A stretch of DNA of 64,000 nucleotides from Paenibacillus aceris (GCF_017874035.1 NZ_JAGGKV010000002.1:124001-188000); one strand, 5' to 3'; positions 25,172-34,145 are shown, counted from the first letter of the stretch. Notes: generated from the sequence alone by a model not told the origin. Translations and numbers: made by a program.

Positions 25172-25942
25172 CTAGGTTGTTAGGAAATGACGTTTATACC
25201 GCCTGGTGACCCGCTCTTTTTCTAAAACAATGAAAAAATCGATGGTCCCGAACAGCTCATCATACGCCGGATCTCCGCCAATTTCTGCCCCTAGCCATTG
25301 GTAACCTTTCATCAGTGGGGGAAGCTTGCGAAACACTTCCTTTTCATTGCAGTCCATATCTAATCGGCTAAGGCCGGGTATGCGGTGTGTAGCGAGTGGT
25401 TCAATGCCATAGCGGTCCGTTATCACCTGCTTCTGAAGAAGCATCGTATAGATGAGATTTAAATCCTCCAAATTGCTAAAATGCACGCTAGCGCAGCCGA
25501 TGAGATGGGTATAATTCCGCTCAGTAATATAACCGGCAATTCCTTCCCATAGAAGCTGGATCGCTTTACCGCCGCGATATTCCGGTGCAATGCAGCTGCG
25601 CCCTAGTTCAAGCGTCTGTTTTTTATACTCGGCATAAGACGCTAGATTAAATTCGGTTTCTGAGTAAAAGCCAATGCCGCTCAGTGCGCGATCTCCAGGA
25701 AGCAAACGATAAGTACCCACGACCTGGTCAGTGTCCAAATCAGTCACAATGAGATGATCACAGTATGCATCATAGACGTCTTTTTCAATTCCATCCTCAT
25801 TGAGCATTCGCATATTTTTCTCTTCTTGGGCGAACACTTGATACCTGAGTCTCATGGCTTGCTCAATCTCATTTGCGCTGCTTGCAAGCCTGACCGAAAG
25901 TTTGGCCGGCTGGGGCGCTGTATTCAGAAGTGGTCCATTCAT
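25172..25942 (-). CDS. OlsB-like N-acyltransferase (GNAT fold)
   Basis: A 256-residue protein matching the ornithine-lipid synthase OlsB pattern: [49 protein letters not shown], and HLIGCASV in that order. OlsB transfers a 3-hydroxyacyl chain from acyl carrier protein to the alpha-amino group of ornithine. A GTG-start frame begins at 25972, but the ATG at 25942 with upstream GGAAAGG is more likely. It pairs with the downstream LpxL-like acyltransferase. Alternatives are N-acylation of another amino acid, or a role like the exosortase-associated acyltransferases. Confidence 0.78.
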   Translation of the reverse strand: MNGPLLNTAPQPAKLSVRLASSANEIEQAMRLRYQVFAQEEKNMRMLNEDGIEKDVYDAYCDHLIVTDLDTDQVVGTYRLLPGDRALSGIGFYSETEFNLASYAEYKKQTLELGRSCIAPEYRGGKAIQLLWEGIAGYITERNYTHLIGCASVHFSNLEDLNLIYTMLLQKQVITDRYGIEPLATHRIPGLSRLDMDCNEKEVFRKLPPLMKGYQWLGAEIGGDPAYDELFGTIDFFIVLEKERVTRRYKRHFLTT

Positions 25943-25992
25943 ACTCCTCACGCCTTTCCACTGGATTCTCACAATTTCATGGTAGCAGAGGT

Positions 25993-26021
25993 TTATTATG
26001 GGGCCGTTTTCGTGTTGTTAA
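25993..26021 (-). promoter_or_regulatory. Candidate sigma-A promoter for the acyltransferase pair
   Basis: Minus-strand TTAACA (26016-26021) and TAATAA (25993-25998) with a 17-base spacer, 51 bases upstream of the OlsB-like start. Confidence 0.45.
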
Positions 26022-26100
26022 GCTTTTGTAATATTTTGATAATGACAAAAAAACAGGCCATGTTCTATACGGCAAATGCCCGTTTTTCGCATTTAGGCAC

Positions 26101-26134
26101 AAAAAAACAGAGTCCATTAATCATGAACTCTGTT
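26101..26134 (-). terminator. Terminator after lrgB
   Basis: Eight-bp stem AACAGAGT/ACTCTGTT with a 13-base loop and a run of T on the minus strand, 13 bases after the lrgB stop. Confidence 0.85.
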
Positions 26135-26146
26135 CGTCTACGCCTC

Positions 26147-26836
26147 TTATTTTAGCCAAAAATAGATGGGTATAAATAAAATGGATGTCATAATGCCGCA
26201 AAGCGCCATAGATAATCCGGCAAAACCGCCCTGTTGCTCGGAATCTTTAACGACTTTAGCCGTCCCAATCCCATGCGCAGCCGTCCCTAAAGCAATCCCG
26301 ATAGAGATATTGTCGTTAATCTTCAACCAGTTCAAAATCTGTGTGCCAAACATACTGCCAAACAGCCCTGTCATCGTCGTCAAAACCGCAGTTAGTTCAG
26401 GAATCGCACCCAATCGCGTGGCGATTTCAATCGAAATCGGCGAGCTAACCGATTTTGGCAGCATGCTAAGGATAATCGATTGACTTCCGCCTAAAAGTCC
26501 CACAATAGCTGCACTCGACGCTATGCCGGTAATAGAACCTGCTAGTACGCTTACCATGACCCTTTTCATATTGGATCGAATTAATGCTCTGTATTTATAT
26601 AGCGGGACACCTAACGCGACAGTGGCAGGCCCAAGCAAAAGAGTCAGCACATCCGCCCCTCGTTTAAAATCCTCAAAAGGAATCCGGAAACTTACCAAAA
26701 TAAGAATAATAAGTCCTGTACACACAAATAATGGATGCATGAACCGCCACCGCTGATAGATGACATTGGCAAATGCATAAATCAGAACACTAAGCGTTAA
26801 ACCAAATATTGGATGCTGCAGCATGCTATCCGCCAT
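26147..26836 (-). CDS. lrgB: LrgB/CidB family membrane protein
   Basis: A 229-residue protein with about seven membrane spans. Family blocks are visible: LLGPATVALGVPLYKY, LPKSVSSPISIEIA and GTAAHGIGTAKV. LrgB works with the holin-like LrgA; in Staphylococcus the pair affects murein hydrolase activity, and in plants and Bacillus relatives it transports pyruvate or other small carboxylates. The gene start overlaps the lrgA stop by 11 bases, indicating translational coupling. No LytTR/LytS regulator is present in this window, so its inducer is not evident. Confidence 0.92.
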   Translation of the reverse strand: MADSMLQHPIFGLTLSVLIYAFANVIYQRWRFMHPLFVCTGLIILILVSFRIPFEDFKRGADVLTLLLGPATVALGVPLYKYRALIRSNMKRVMVSVLAGSITGIASSAAIVGLLGGSQSIILSMLPKSVSSPISIEIATRLGAIPELTAVLTTMTGLFGSMFGTQILNWLKINDNISIGIALGTAAHGIGTAKVVKDSEQQGGFAGLSMALCGIMTSILFIPIYFWLK

Positions 26837-27227
26837 ATTTTTCCCCTTCCTTACCTAGCTTAGAGGAAATCCAACCTGTTACGATTAGAACGACCGCTGT
26901 CGCACCGACAATTCCACCGCAGATCGCTACCAAATTCGCTCCAATGATGGGAAGGAACAAGAGGATACCAACCGTATAAGGAATAAAAAATAGCATCATA
27001 TGCCTTGTCAGCAGCGACGACGCTTCTTCCACCCATTCCAATTTAACGAGCTTAGCAAACAAAGCTGCTGTAAAAAGCATGAGCCCGATCACGTTGCCAG
27101 GTAGCGGCAGGTGCAGGCCCATTTGGATCACGTACCCTATGAAATTAAAACCTAGCAATATAGCAAAACCAAGCATGACTTCTCCTTTTCTGCTCAAAAC
27201 AGCCTCATCCGGAGTCTTTATAAGCAT
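26826..27227 (-). CDS. lrgA: LrgA/CidA family holin-like protein
   Basis: A 133-residue protein with four membrane spans; LHLPLPGNVIGLMLF and FFIPYTVGILLF are the family signatures. Its length fits CidA (131 residues) with about 18 residues before the first span, so I keep the ATG at 27227 (AAAGGAA upstream). An internal ATG at 27176 also has a good AAGGAG site and could give a shorter form; dual starts are a known way to balance holin activity, though that is only a suggestion here. It overlaps a small upstream ORF at 27205-27306 and lrgB downstream. Confidence 0.88.
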   Translation of the reverse strand: MLIKTPDEAVLSRKGEVMLGFAILLGFNFIGYVIQMGLHLPLPGNVIGLMLFTAALFAKLVKLEWVEEASSLLTRHMMLFFIPYTVGILLFLPIIGANLVAICGGIVGATAVVLIVTGWISSKLGKEGEKYGG

Positions 27228-27306
27228 TTCTTATTTCCTTTAACATAACATAAAAAATTGAAGACATAAACATAGAAAGCAGAATTTCTGCCCACGCTAT
27301 CCCCAT
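27205..27306 (-). CDS. Candidate 33-residue membrane microprotein overlapping lrgA
   Basis: A short ORF: ATG at 27306 preceded by GAGGTGA six bases upstream, stop TGA at 27205. The peptide is hydrophobic in its first two thirds (MGIAWAEILLSMFMSS, IFYVML) and ends with a charged tail (KEIRNAYKDSG), the form of a single-span membrane peptide. It overlaps the start of lrgA by 23 bases in another frame, so its translation could couple to lrgA. I do not recognise it. The ribosome site and membrane-like composition are seen; expression is inference. Confidence 0.45.
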   Translation of the reverse strand: MGIAWAEILLSMFMSSIFYVMLKEIRNAYKDSG

Positions 27307-27453
27307 TGCTTCACCTCAGTTTTTACGCACCTTTTTGGATAGTGTATGAGAAAAAATAGCGAAAATGACTGTCTGGAAAGGAATAAAGTTCGTAACAATG
27401 TGGAATTGTAAAACAGGATCACCAAGATATTAAAAAGGAGGAGAAACACGACT

Positions 27454-27669
27454 ATGGCAAAACCAGATAATCGGGAAAATAATCCGGCGCGTTTGCAAAA
27501 TGCTATCGATCATACAATAGCCAACCTGCATGAAGCTGAAGATTATTTAGATGAACACGCAGATGAAATAACTTCTGAAGAAAAACAAAGCATTGAAGCC
27601 AAGAATCAACGCCGCAAACAGAGCATCAGCGGTTTCATCGAAGAGAAAAAAGACGAACAAAACAGTTAA
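27454..27669 (+). CDS. tlp: Small acid-soluble spore protein Tlp
   Basis: A 71-residue hydrophilic protein beginning MAKPDNRENNPARLQ, with IDHTIANLHEAEDYL and EKQSIEAKNQRRKQSI. These match Tlp, the thioredoxin-like minor SASP made in the forespore, by length and by the MAKPDDRxDNVExLQ start. An AAGGAGG ribosome site precedes the ATG. In Bacillus tlp is transcribed with sigma-G; I did not find a convincing sigma-G promoter here. It is a single gene closed by a strong palindromic terminator shared with the convergent rnz. Confidence 0.9.
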   Translation: MAKPDNRENNPARLQNAIDHTIANLHEAEDYLDEHADEITSEEKQSIEAKNQRRKQSISGFIEEKKDEQNS

Positions 27670-27673
27670 ACCT

Positions 27674-27707
27674 AAGAAGCCTCTTCCAATATTGGAAGAG
27701 GCTTCTT
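27674..27707. terminator. Perfect palindromic terminator between tlp and rnz
   Basis: A 34-base perfect palindrome (17-bp arms, AAGAAGCCTCTTCCAAT and its complement) directly between the convergent stops of tlp and rnz, usable in both directions. Confidence 0.85.
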
Positions 27708-27713
27708 CTTATA

Positions 27714-28643
27714 TCACCCTTTGCGCGGCACTTCAAAACTCCAGAAATCCTTCGCAATATGGCTATTGCTGTGGTGATGCTGCGCCTCTTGCAGGAGCTC
27801 AAGTACAGCGTCCCCTTGATACCGCGAGCTAATGTGCGTCATTATCAGCGCATTCGCGCCTGCTTCCTGCGCAATCCGCGCTGCATCCGTAGATGTCGCA
27901 TGGTCAAAGGAATAGGCTAGCTCCTGCTTGTCCATAGCAAAAGTCGCCTCATGAACAAGCACATCGGCGCCGCGAGCCAAAAGCTGAGCTCCGCTGCAAT
28001 AGCGGGTATCGCCTAGAATAACGACAATGCGTCCGGGAATCGGCGCACCCAGGAAATCGGCTCCATGAAGCGTACGTCCATCCTCCAGCACAACCGTTTG
28101 CCCTTGTTTTAGCTTCCCATAAATCGGTCCAGCGGGAATGCCAAGCGCCGACAGCTTATCATGCATCAGCTTTCCAGGCTGATCCTTCTCCACGATTCGA
28201 TATCCGAAACACTCGATACGATGCTCCAGACGCGCCGTTTCGACCAAGAAAGTTTCGTCTTCGAAAATAAGTCCTTCTTCCTCGAGCTCCACAATCTTCA
28301 GCGTATAAGTCAAATGTGCGCCGCTAACCTCCAGAGCCGTTTCAACAAATCGTTTAAGTCCTGGTGGTCCAAACATGGTAAGCGGTGTATCGCCACCTAA
28401 ATAAGAACGGCTTGTCAGCAAGCCTGGCAATCCATACAAATGATCCCCGTGTAAATGTGTGATGAACAACATCTCAGTGCGCCCGAGCTTCACAGGAGAG
28501 TTCAGTATTTGCTGCTGGGTACCTTCCCCGCAGTCAAATAACCAGTAAGTTCCCCGTTCATCCAGCAAGTTAAGCGCAATCGATGTCACATTGCGTTGTT
28601 TGGAAGGCATACCTGCCCCCGTGCCCAAAAAATAAAGTTCCAC
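27714..28643 (-). CDS. rnz: Ribonuclease Z
   Basis: A 309-residue metallo-beta-lactamase-fold endonuclease that removes the 3' trailer of tRNA precursors lacking encoded CCA. The N-terminus YFLGTGAGMPSKQRN and the zinc motif THLHGDH (about residues 61-67) are diagnostic, with GDTRYC and VHEATF later and a final THISSRY. Length is normal (about 305-310). The ATG at 28643 begins the conserved core directly. It lies between metH upstream (same strand) and convergent tlp. It acts in the cytoplasm as a dimer in known homologues. Confidence 0.95.
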   Translation of the reverse strand: MELYFLGTGAGMPSKQRNVTSIALNLLDERGTYWLFDCGEGTQQQILNSPVKLGRTEMLFITHLHGDHLYGLPGLLTSRSYLGGDTPLTMFGPPGLKRFVETALEVSGAHLTYTLKIVELEEEGLIFEDETFLVETARLEHRIECFGYRIVEKDQPGKLMHDKLSALGIPAGPIYGKLKQGQTVVLEDGRTLHGADFLGAPIPGRIVVILGDTRYCSGAQLLARGADVLVHEATFAMDKQELAYSFDHATSTDAARIAQEAGANALIMTHISSRYQGDAVLELLQEAQHHHSNSHIAKDFWSFEVPRKG

Positions 28644-28687
28644 GTTCTATACTCCAATCTATCTGAAAATCGCTGGTGGTAGCACGG

Positions 28688-28737
28688 AAAGCGAGGACGC
28701 TGCCGAACATGGTTGTTCGTGCAAGCTCCCTCGCTTT
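28688..28737 (-). terminator. Hairpin downstream of metH, possible weak terminator
   Basis: Nine-bp stem AAAGCGAGG/CCTCGCTTT with an inner CGAAC/GTTCG stem. No T-run follows on the minus strand, so it may be an RNA-stabilising structure instead. Confidence 0.35.
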
Positions 28738-28751
28738 ATGCTTAGACTTTC

Positions 28752-31700
28752 TTAGCCTACGTTGAAATAGCGTGCTTCTTTGTGAGCGAACACAATGGCG
28801 GAAACCGATGCTTCAGGTTCCATCATGAACGACTCAGTCAGCTCTACGCCGATATCTTCGGGTTTCAGAAGGCTAAACAACTTCGCTTGATCCTCGAGAT
28901 TAGGACACGCCGGATAGCCGAAGGAGAAGCGCTGTCCAGTGTATTTGGCTCCGAATCTCTCTTGCATCGTCATATCAACCCGATCCGCGATGCCCCAAAC
29001 GTCCCGCATAATATGGTGGATGCGTTCCGCGAAACCTTCCGCCACTTCCAAAGCTGTCGCTTGAAGAGCATGAGATTTCAAGTAATCGCCCTTATCGCGC
29101 CATTCCCTAGCCAACTCATTAATATCATGCCCTGCAGTTACAAGCAAGAAGCCTACATAATCCATTTGTCCGCTCTCCACGGACTTCAGATAGTCAGCAA
29201 GGCACAAATACGGCTCTTTGTCTTGGCGCGGGAATGTGAAGGTCTCAAGAACTTTGCTGTGATCCTGCGGGTCATACACGATAACATCATTTCCGCTTGA
29301 TTGCGCCGGGAAGAAGCGGTACATGCCATGCGCTTTAATGATTCCGTTATTTTGTGCTGCATAGAGAATGGAGTCAACCGTATCTTTCAGTTGAAGAGCT
29401 TTCGGATCCTTATCATTCAGCAATTGCTCAACTTTCCCTTTAAGTCCGAGATGATGACCTAACAGCATCTGCATGTTGACGTACGGCATGAGATGGCTAA
29501 TCGGGTAATCCCTCATAATATGACGTTCCGTATCCTGAGGCACTTGAACAGGCAGATCTTTGGACACAGCAGACGAACTCACGCGAGTAAGCTGCGGCAG
29601 CTTCTCTTCCTTCTTCCCAGTATCCATGACATCGGACTCCAGACTCTCTCGGAGTTCTTGAATGAGACGTTTACGTTGATCTGGATCGCTTAATTTGTTG
29701 GCAATATCCAAACCGTCCATTGCGTCCTTCGCATACAGCACTACGCCTTCATACTCGGGTTGAATACGCGTTTTTGTGAACTTGCGTGTCAGCGCGGCGC
29801 CGCCCACAAGAATGGGCACATCCACACCTGCCGTACGTAAATCCTGCGCGGTTATAACCATTTGCTGAGCGGATTTAACCAGCAATCCGGATAATCCGAT
29901 CGCGTCCGCTTTTTCTCTGCGGTAAGCTTCAATAATTTGCTCCGGCGGTACTTTGATCCCAAGGTTGACAATCTTATAGCCATTGTTCGAAAGAATAATT
30001 TCGACCAGGTTTTTTCCGATATCGTGCACGTCGCCTTTCACGGTAGCCAAAATGATTTTGCCTTTGACAGCAGTTTCCGACTTCTCCATAAAAGGTTCCA
30101 AATAACTTACAGAAGCCTTCATAACCTCGGCACTTTGCAGTACTTCCGCAACAATCAATTCATTGTTATTGAAAAGGCGGCCAACTTCCTCCATCCCTTT
30201 CATGAGCGGACCATTAATGACTTCTAGCGGCGAATAGGTTTGTAAGGCAATTTCCAAATCTGGAATCAGCCCTTCCTTCGTCCCTTCGACCACATAAGAG
30301 CCCAGTCTTTCTTCTAGAGACAGATTGGAGATCTTCTCTTTCTTCTCAACCTTCTTCTCACGGAAATGAGCGACGAAATTCGCCAGCGTCTCATCAGTCG
30401 TATTGTAAATCAGTTCCTCAGCCAGTTGACGCTCTTCCTCCGAAATAGAGGCATAACGCTCCAACTTCTCTGTATTCACAATCGCATAATCGAGACCCGC
30501 TTTCGTACAATGGTACAAATAAACCGAGTTCAGCACTTCACGACCGGCATCCGGTAAGCCGAAAGAAATATTACTTAAACCGAGAATGGTTTTAGCTCTT
30601 GGATACTTTTCTTTAATCAGCTTAATCCCTTCGATCGTTTCCACAGCGGAACCAATGTACTGAGGATCGCCTGATCCTACAGGGAACATATTCGGGTCAA
30701 AAATGATATCCTCAGGATTCATCCCGTACTTCTCCGTAAGCAGTTCGTATGCCCGAGTTGCCACTTCAATCTTCGCTTCACGGGTGACGGCCTGCCCGCG
30801 CTCATCAATAAGAATACAAACAACAGCAGCGCCATATCGATGAATAAGAGGCAAAATTCCGGCGAATTTCGTCTCGCCATCCTCCAGGTTGATGGAGTTA
30901 ATAATCGCTTTACCTTGCGAGTACTTAAGACCAAGCTCAATAATGTGGTCGTACGTAGAGTCAATCATCAAGGGCACTTTCACCTTTTTGACGACCTGCT
31001 GCATAAATTCTTCTATCGCGTAAGCTTCATCGATGTCCGTATCCTGCAAATTGATATCGATGACATGCGCACCGTTCTTCACTTGATTACGTGCAATCTC
31101 TGAGCCCTCTTCAAATTTGCCTTCTTTAATCAGGCGTTTGAATTTACGCGATCCCGAAATATTCGTTCGTTCACCGACCATGATTGGACGGTTTTCAGGC
31201 TCGATAAATAAGGTTTCAATCCCAGAGACAGCAGGTAAATGGGAGCCATATTCCGTTCTAGGTTTAAACTGACTTAGCGTGTCAGCCATGGCACGAATGT
31301 GCTCTGGCGTCGTTCCGCAGCAGCCTCCGGCAATATTGAGCCAACCTTGCTCTGCAAATCCGGCCATTTTCTTGGCTAATGATTCAGGCGATTCATGGTA
31401 ATGACCATTCTCGTCAGGCAAACCGGCATTCGGATAACAACTGATCGCTGTTTCCGCAATATCCGACAGCGTCCGAATATGATCCCTCATGAATTCAGGA
31501 CCTGTCGCACAGTTCAGTCCCATAGAAATTGGCTTCAAATGTTCAAGTGAAATATAGAACGATTCGATATTTTGCCCTGCAAGGGTTGTTCCCATCGGTT
31601 CAATCGTTCCCGAAATCATAATAGGAAGCTCAAAGCCCAACGTCTCAAAGGCTCTGCGAATACCAATGCTTCCGGCTTTCACATTCAGCGTATCTTGGGA

Positions 31701-32189
31701 AGTTTCTAAAAGGATGGCATCTACCCCTGCTTCACTCAAGGCTAACGCTTGCTGGTAGTAGCTTTCCTCAAGCTGATCGAACGTAACCCCGCCAGTTACC
31801 GATAATGTTTTGGTCGTTGGACCCATGGCACCTACGACATATCGCGGCCACTCCGGTGTCGAATATTTGTTAGCTGCTTCGATAGCGAGCTTAGCTGCGG
31901 CAAGATTCAATTCCCGATGACGGTCCTGCAAATCATATTCGGCAAGTACGACGCTTGTTGTTCCGAACGTATTCGTTTCTATCATATCCGCGCCTGCGGC
32001 GAAATAAGCTTCATGAATCTTACGAATCACATCCGGGCGTGTTACGCATAGAATTTCATTACAGCCATCTAAATCATCGCCTCCGAAATCTTCAGCAGTT
32101 AAGTTCTCCTGCTGAATCATCGTGCCCATGGCGCCATCGAGGATCATGATCTTTTTCTTTAGCTGCTCTTGAATCGGTGGTTTAGACAT
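28752..32189 (-). CDS. metH: Cobalamin-dependent methionine synthase
   Basis: A 1145-residue enzyme that methylates homocysteine using methyltetrahydrofolate. All four modules are present: homocysteine/zinc domain (ILDGAMGTMIQ at the start, GGCCGTTPEH zinc cysteines near 310), pterin-binding domain (MVGERTNISGSRKF), B12-binding domain (GDVHDIGKN, the histidine that ligates cobalt) and the AdoMet reactivation domain (HALQATALEVAEGFAERIH, FGYPACPNLEDQ). A frame six codons longer contains the ribosome site AAAGGGAG, so the ATG at 32189 is the start. No S-box riboswitch was recognised in the 200 bases upstream. Divergent from mtnD. Confidence 0.96.
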   Translation of the reverse strand: MSKPPIQEQLKKKIMILDGAMGTMIQQENLTAEDFGGDDLDGCNEILCVTRPDVIRKIHEAYFAAGADMIETNTFGTTSVVLAEYDLQDRHRELNLAAAKLAIEAANKYSTPEWPRYVVGAMGPTTKTLSVTGGVTFDQLEESYYQQALALSEAGVDAILLETSQDTLNVKAGSIGIRRAFETLGFELPIMISGTIEPMGTTLAGQNIESFYISLEHLKPISMGLNCATGPEFMRDHIRTLSDIAETAISCYPNAGLPDENGHYHESPESLAKKMAGFAEQGWLNIAGGCCGTTPEHIRAMADTLSQFKPRTEYGSHLPAVSGIETLFIEPENRPIMVGERTNISGSRKFKRLIKEGKFEEGSEIARNQVKNGAHVIDINLQDTDIDEAYAIEEFMQQVVKKVKVPLMIDSTYDHIIELGLKYSQGKAIINSINLEDGETKFAGILPLIHRYGAAVVCILIDERGQAVTREAKIEVATRAYELLTEKYGMNPEDIIFDPNMFPVGSGDPQYIGSAVETIEGIKLIKEKYPRAKTILGLSNISFGLPDAGREVLNSVYLYHCTKAGLDYAIVNTEKLERYASISEEERQLAEELIYNTTDETLANFVAHFREKKVEKKEKISNLSLEERLGSYVVEGTKEGLIPDLEIALQTYSPLEVINGPLMKGMEEVGRLFNNNELIVAEVLQSAEVMKASVSYLEPFMEKSETAVKGKIILATVKGDVHDIGKNLVEIILSNNGYKIVNLGIKVPPEQIIEAYRREKADAIGLSGLLVKSAQQMVITAQDLRTAGVDVPILVGGAALTRKFTKTRIQPEYEGVVLYAKDAMDGLDIANKLSDPDQRKRLIQELRESLESDVMDTGKKEEKLPQLTRVSSSAVSKDLPVQVPQDTERHIMRDYPISHLMPYVNMQMLLGHHLGLKGKVEQLLNDKDPKALQLKDTVDSILYAAQNNGIIKAHGMYRFFPAQSSGNDVIVYDPQDHSKVLETFTFPRQDKEPYLCLADYLKSVESGQMDYVGFLLVTAGHDINELAREWRDKGDYLKSHALQATALEVAEGFAERIHHIMRDVWGIADRVDMTMQERFGAKYTGQRFSFGYPACPNLEDQAKLFSLLKPEDIGVELTESFMMEPEASVSAIVFAHKEARYFNVG

Positions 32190-32344
32190 GAAATGACTCC
32201 CTTTCAACTTATCCTAAAGCGATACAAAATTAAAAATCGACAAATTATGTTAAGATTTAGTGTAACAGAATAAGGCTTCTATGAAAAGAATATGAATTAT
32301 CATTAATACCTATAGGCTTTATCGGATAATCTTATGTTCTTCCA

Positions 32345-32373
32345 TCGACAGCGTTAACCATTTCCACTATAAT
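32345..32373 (+). promoter_or_regulatory. mtnD sigma-A promoter
   Basis: TCGACA (32345-32350) and a perfect TATAAT (32368-32373) with a 17-base spacer, 33 bases before the mtnD ATG. Confidence 0.75.
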
Positions 32374-32406
32374 ACAAGTATATTTACTTAGAAAGAGGGA
32401 TGCTGC

Positions 32407-32946
32407 ATGGCTCAAATTAGAATTCGCAACACCAACGAAAGAATTGAAGGCGAAGATCAGGTCAAAGCCTTCTTAGATAGCCAAGAAGTCGTTTATGAAC
32501 ACTGGGATGCGAATAAGCTTCCTGAAGCGCTTCGCGAGAAATTCGTGCTCAATGATGAAGAGAAAGCACAGATTATTAGCACTTATGAATCGGAAATCCG
32601 TGATTTAGCAGCTAGACGCGGTTACGAAATTTGGGATGTCATCTCCCTCTCCGACGCAACTCCGAATATTGAAGAACTGCTTAAGAAATTTGAGCAAGTT
32701 CATACGCATACGGAAGATGAAATTCGCGCAATTGTTTCCGGCAAAGGCATTTTCATTATTAAATCCGAAGAACTCGGCTACTACGATGTTGAACTTGAGC
32801 CAGGCGATGTGATCTCGGTTCCTGAGAACACCAACCACTTCTTCACATTGATGGATAATCGCCAAATCGTCGCCGTTCGTCTTTTCATCGAGAAAGATGG
32901 ATGGGTAGCTTACAACGTGGAAGACCCTTCTTTCTCCAAAGCTTAA
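32407..32946 (+). CDS. mtnD: Acireductone dioxygenase
   Basis: A 179-residue cupin enzyme of the methionine salvage pathway that oxidises acireductone to the methionine keto-acid precursor (Fe form) or to carbon monoxide and methylthiopropionate (Ni form). The metal-binding block HTHTEDEIR (His-x-His, Glu) near residues 99-107 and PENTNHFF (third His) are present, and length matches ARD enzymes. The AGAGGGA ribosome site precedes ATG 32407. No other mtn genes lie in this window; it is divergent from metH, so two methionine-forming steps share one intergenic region. Confidence 0.93.
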   Translation: MAQIRIRNTNERIEGEDQVKAFLDSQEVVYEHWDANKLPEALREKFVLNDEEKAQIISTYESEIRDLAARRGYEIWDVISLSDATPNIEELLKKFEQVHTHTEDEIRAIVSGKGIFIIKSEELGYYDVELEPGDVISVPENTNHFFTLMDNRQIVAVRLFIEKDGWVAYNVEDPSFSKA

Positions 32947-32961
32947 GTAATCCTATTAAAC

Positions 32962-33010
32962 AAAAGCCCAACAGCGCTGGACTACTTGTCCTAACAGCCG
33001 TTGGGCTTTT
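32962..33010. terminator. Bidirectional terminator between mtnD and HAD gene
   Basis: Eleven-bp stem AAAAGCCCAAC/GTTGGGCTTTT between two convergent genes, with A/T tails on both sides. Confidence 0.85.
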
Positions 33011-33022
33011 CATTATGCCGTA

Positions 33023-33817
33023 TTAAGCATTTGCGATAATAGGTAAAATTTCTTGCAAGCGAGACACTTCGAAGGCAGGAACAATCTCGTCTCCGCTTTG
33101 CAGCCCATGATGATTAATCCAAATATTGCGCATCCCTACACGTCCGGAACCAAGAATATCCGTTGTCAATTTATCACCGATCATGATTCCTTCTTCCGCA
33201 CGAATTCCCAAAAGTTCTAAAGCATGTTGGAAAATCGAAACATCCGGTTTACCTACACCAAATTCACCAGAAATGACGATATGGTCAAAATAAGACGTGA
33301 TAGAAGGAACGCCAGCTAATTTTTCTTTTTGCAGATCCGGCGAGCCGTTCGTCAGAAGGAGAAGCTTATAGCTGCCTTTCAAGGTATCTAGAACACGGAA
33401 CGTTTCTTCATATACGAAAGGACGCTTACGGCGTTCAGCAGGGAAAAGCTCACCAAGCTTGTACCCTAGCTCCGGATTTTCAATTCCAAGCGCGCGAAGT
33501 CCGCGAGTCCACGATTCTGTACGGTAGCCAGGCGCTAATTTCTCCAACTTGCGGAAATTCTCATTCTCACCTTGCGTAAAATTGGCCCAAAGTCCTTCAA
33601 ACGGATTAATGCCAATCATTTTCGTAAACGGAAACGGTTCATAAGATTCGTATAAAGCACGAGCTTCCTTACGTACAGCGGCTTCCAATTCTTCCGGATT
33701 CACCGTCACTTGTCGTGCTGCTTCAGCACAAGTCGCCTCAAAAGCTTCTTGTACACTGCGGTCGTCCCAAAGCAGCGTATCGTCTAAATCAAAAAGTACA
33801 GCCTTCAACGTCATCAT
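33023..33817 (-). CDS. HAD superfamily phosphatase (YjjG/YsbA-like)
   Basis: A 264-residue haloacid dehalogenase-like hydrolase with helical cap. All four HAD motifs are visible: FDLDDTLLWD (nucleophile Asp), LLTNGSPD, GVGKPD (Lys), and MIGDKLTTDILGS (acidic metal site). DLDDT and the extended cap recall YjjG-type pyrimidine nucleotidases, but substrate cannot be told from sequence. The frame starts at two consecutive Met codons; AAAGGGG lies upstream. A DUF896 gene precedes it by 40 bases on the same strand. Confidence 0.88.
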   Translation of the reverse strand: MMTLKAVLFDLDDTLLWDDRSVQEAFEATCAEAARQVTVNPEELEAAVRKEARALYESYEPFPFTKMIGINPFEGLWANFTQGENENFRKLEKLAPGYRTESWTRGLRALGIENPELGYKLGELFPAERRKRPFVYEETFRVLDTLKGSYKLLLLTNGSPDLQKEKLAGVPSITSYFDHIVISGEFGVGKPDVSIFQHALELLGIRAEEGIMIGDKLTTDILGSGRVGMRNIWINHHGLQSGDEIVPAFEVSRLQEILPIIANA

Positions 33818-33857
33818 TCATTTCCCCTTTGAATGTTGTTTCTATGTGAATAAGCAA

Positions 33858-34040
33858 CTACTCTTCGTCCGTAAACTTGATGGAATCAAGCTGAACTTTA
33901 AGATTGCCTCGGAAAGCCTCAATATATTTTTTTCTTAATTCATTGCGTTCATCGATTTCCGCATCCGTTAAACCAACGGTTTTAGCTTTGCGAGCAAGCT
34001 CATTAATACGCTCGATGTTCTTCTCCATACTGTCACTCAT
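33858..34040 (-). CDS. DUF896 family protein (YnzC-like)
   Basis: A 60-residue highly charged helical protein with INELARKAKTVGLTDAEI and RNELRKKYIEAFRGN, the signature of the DUF896/YnzC family of unknown function. A TTG-start frame from 34058 includes the ribosome site itself, so the ATG at 34040 (GGAGG six bases upstream) is chosen. In B. subtilis ynzC lies in the SOS operon yneA-yneB-ynzC beside lexA; here the same neighbourhood is kept but yneB is missing, and a terminator at 34115-34145 separates it from the yneA-like gene. Confidence 0.9.
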   Translation of the reverse strand: MSDSMEKNIERINELARKAKTVGLTDAEIDERNELRKKYIEAFRGNLKVQLDSIKFTDEE

Positions 34041-34114
34041 AATGATCCTCCAGTTCAAAAATTCAATATGAGTATTACTTTGCCATCCCTCTAGTAGATT
34101 GTCAAGAAAACGGC

Positions 34115-34145
34115 AAAAAGAGGCATAGGAACGTCTCCTAGCCTC
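34115..34145 (-). terminator. Terminator after yneA
   Basis: Minus-strand stem GAGGC-TAGGA/TCCTA-GCCTC with one bulged base followed by CTTTTTG. It ends the yneA transcript before the DUF896 gene, though readthrough is possible. Confidence 0.7.

Noticed and set aside
27380..27453. Sigma-G promoter for tlp
   Set aside because: GGAATT and GATATTA can be aligned, but the start point would fall on the ribosome site.
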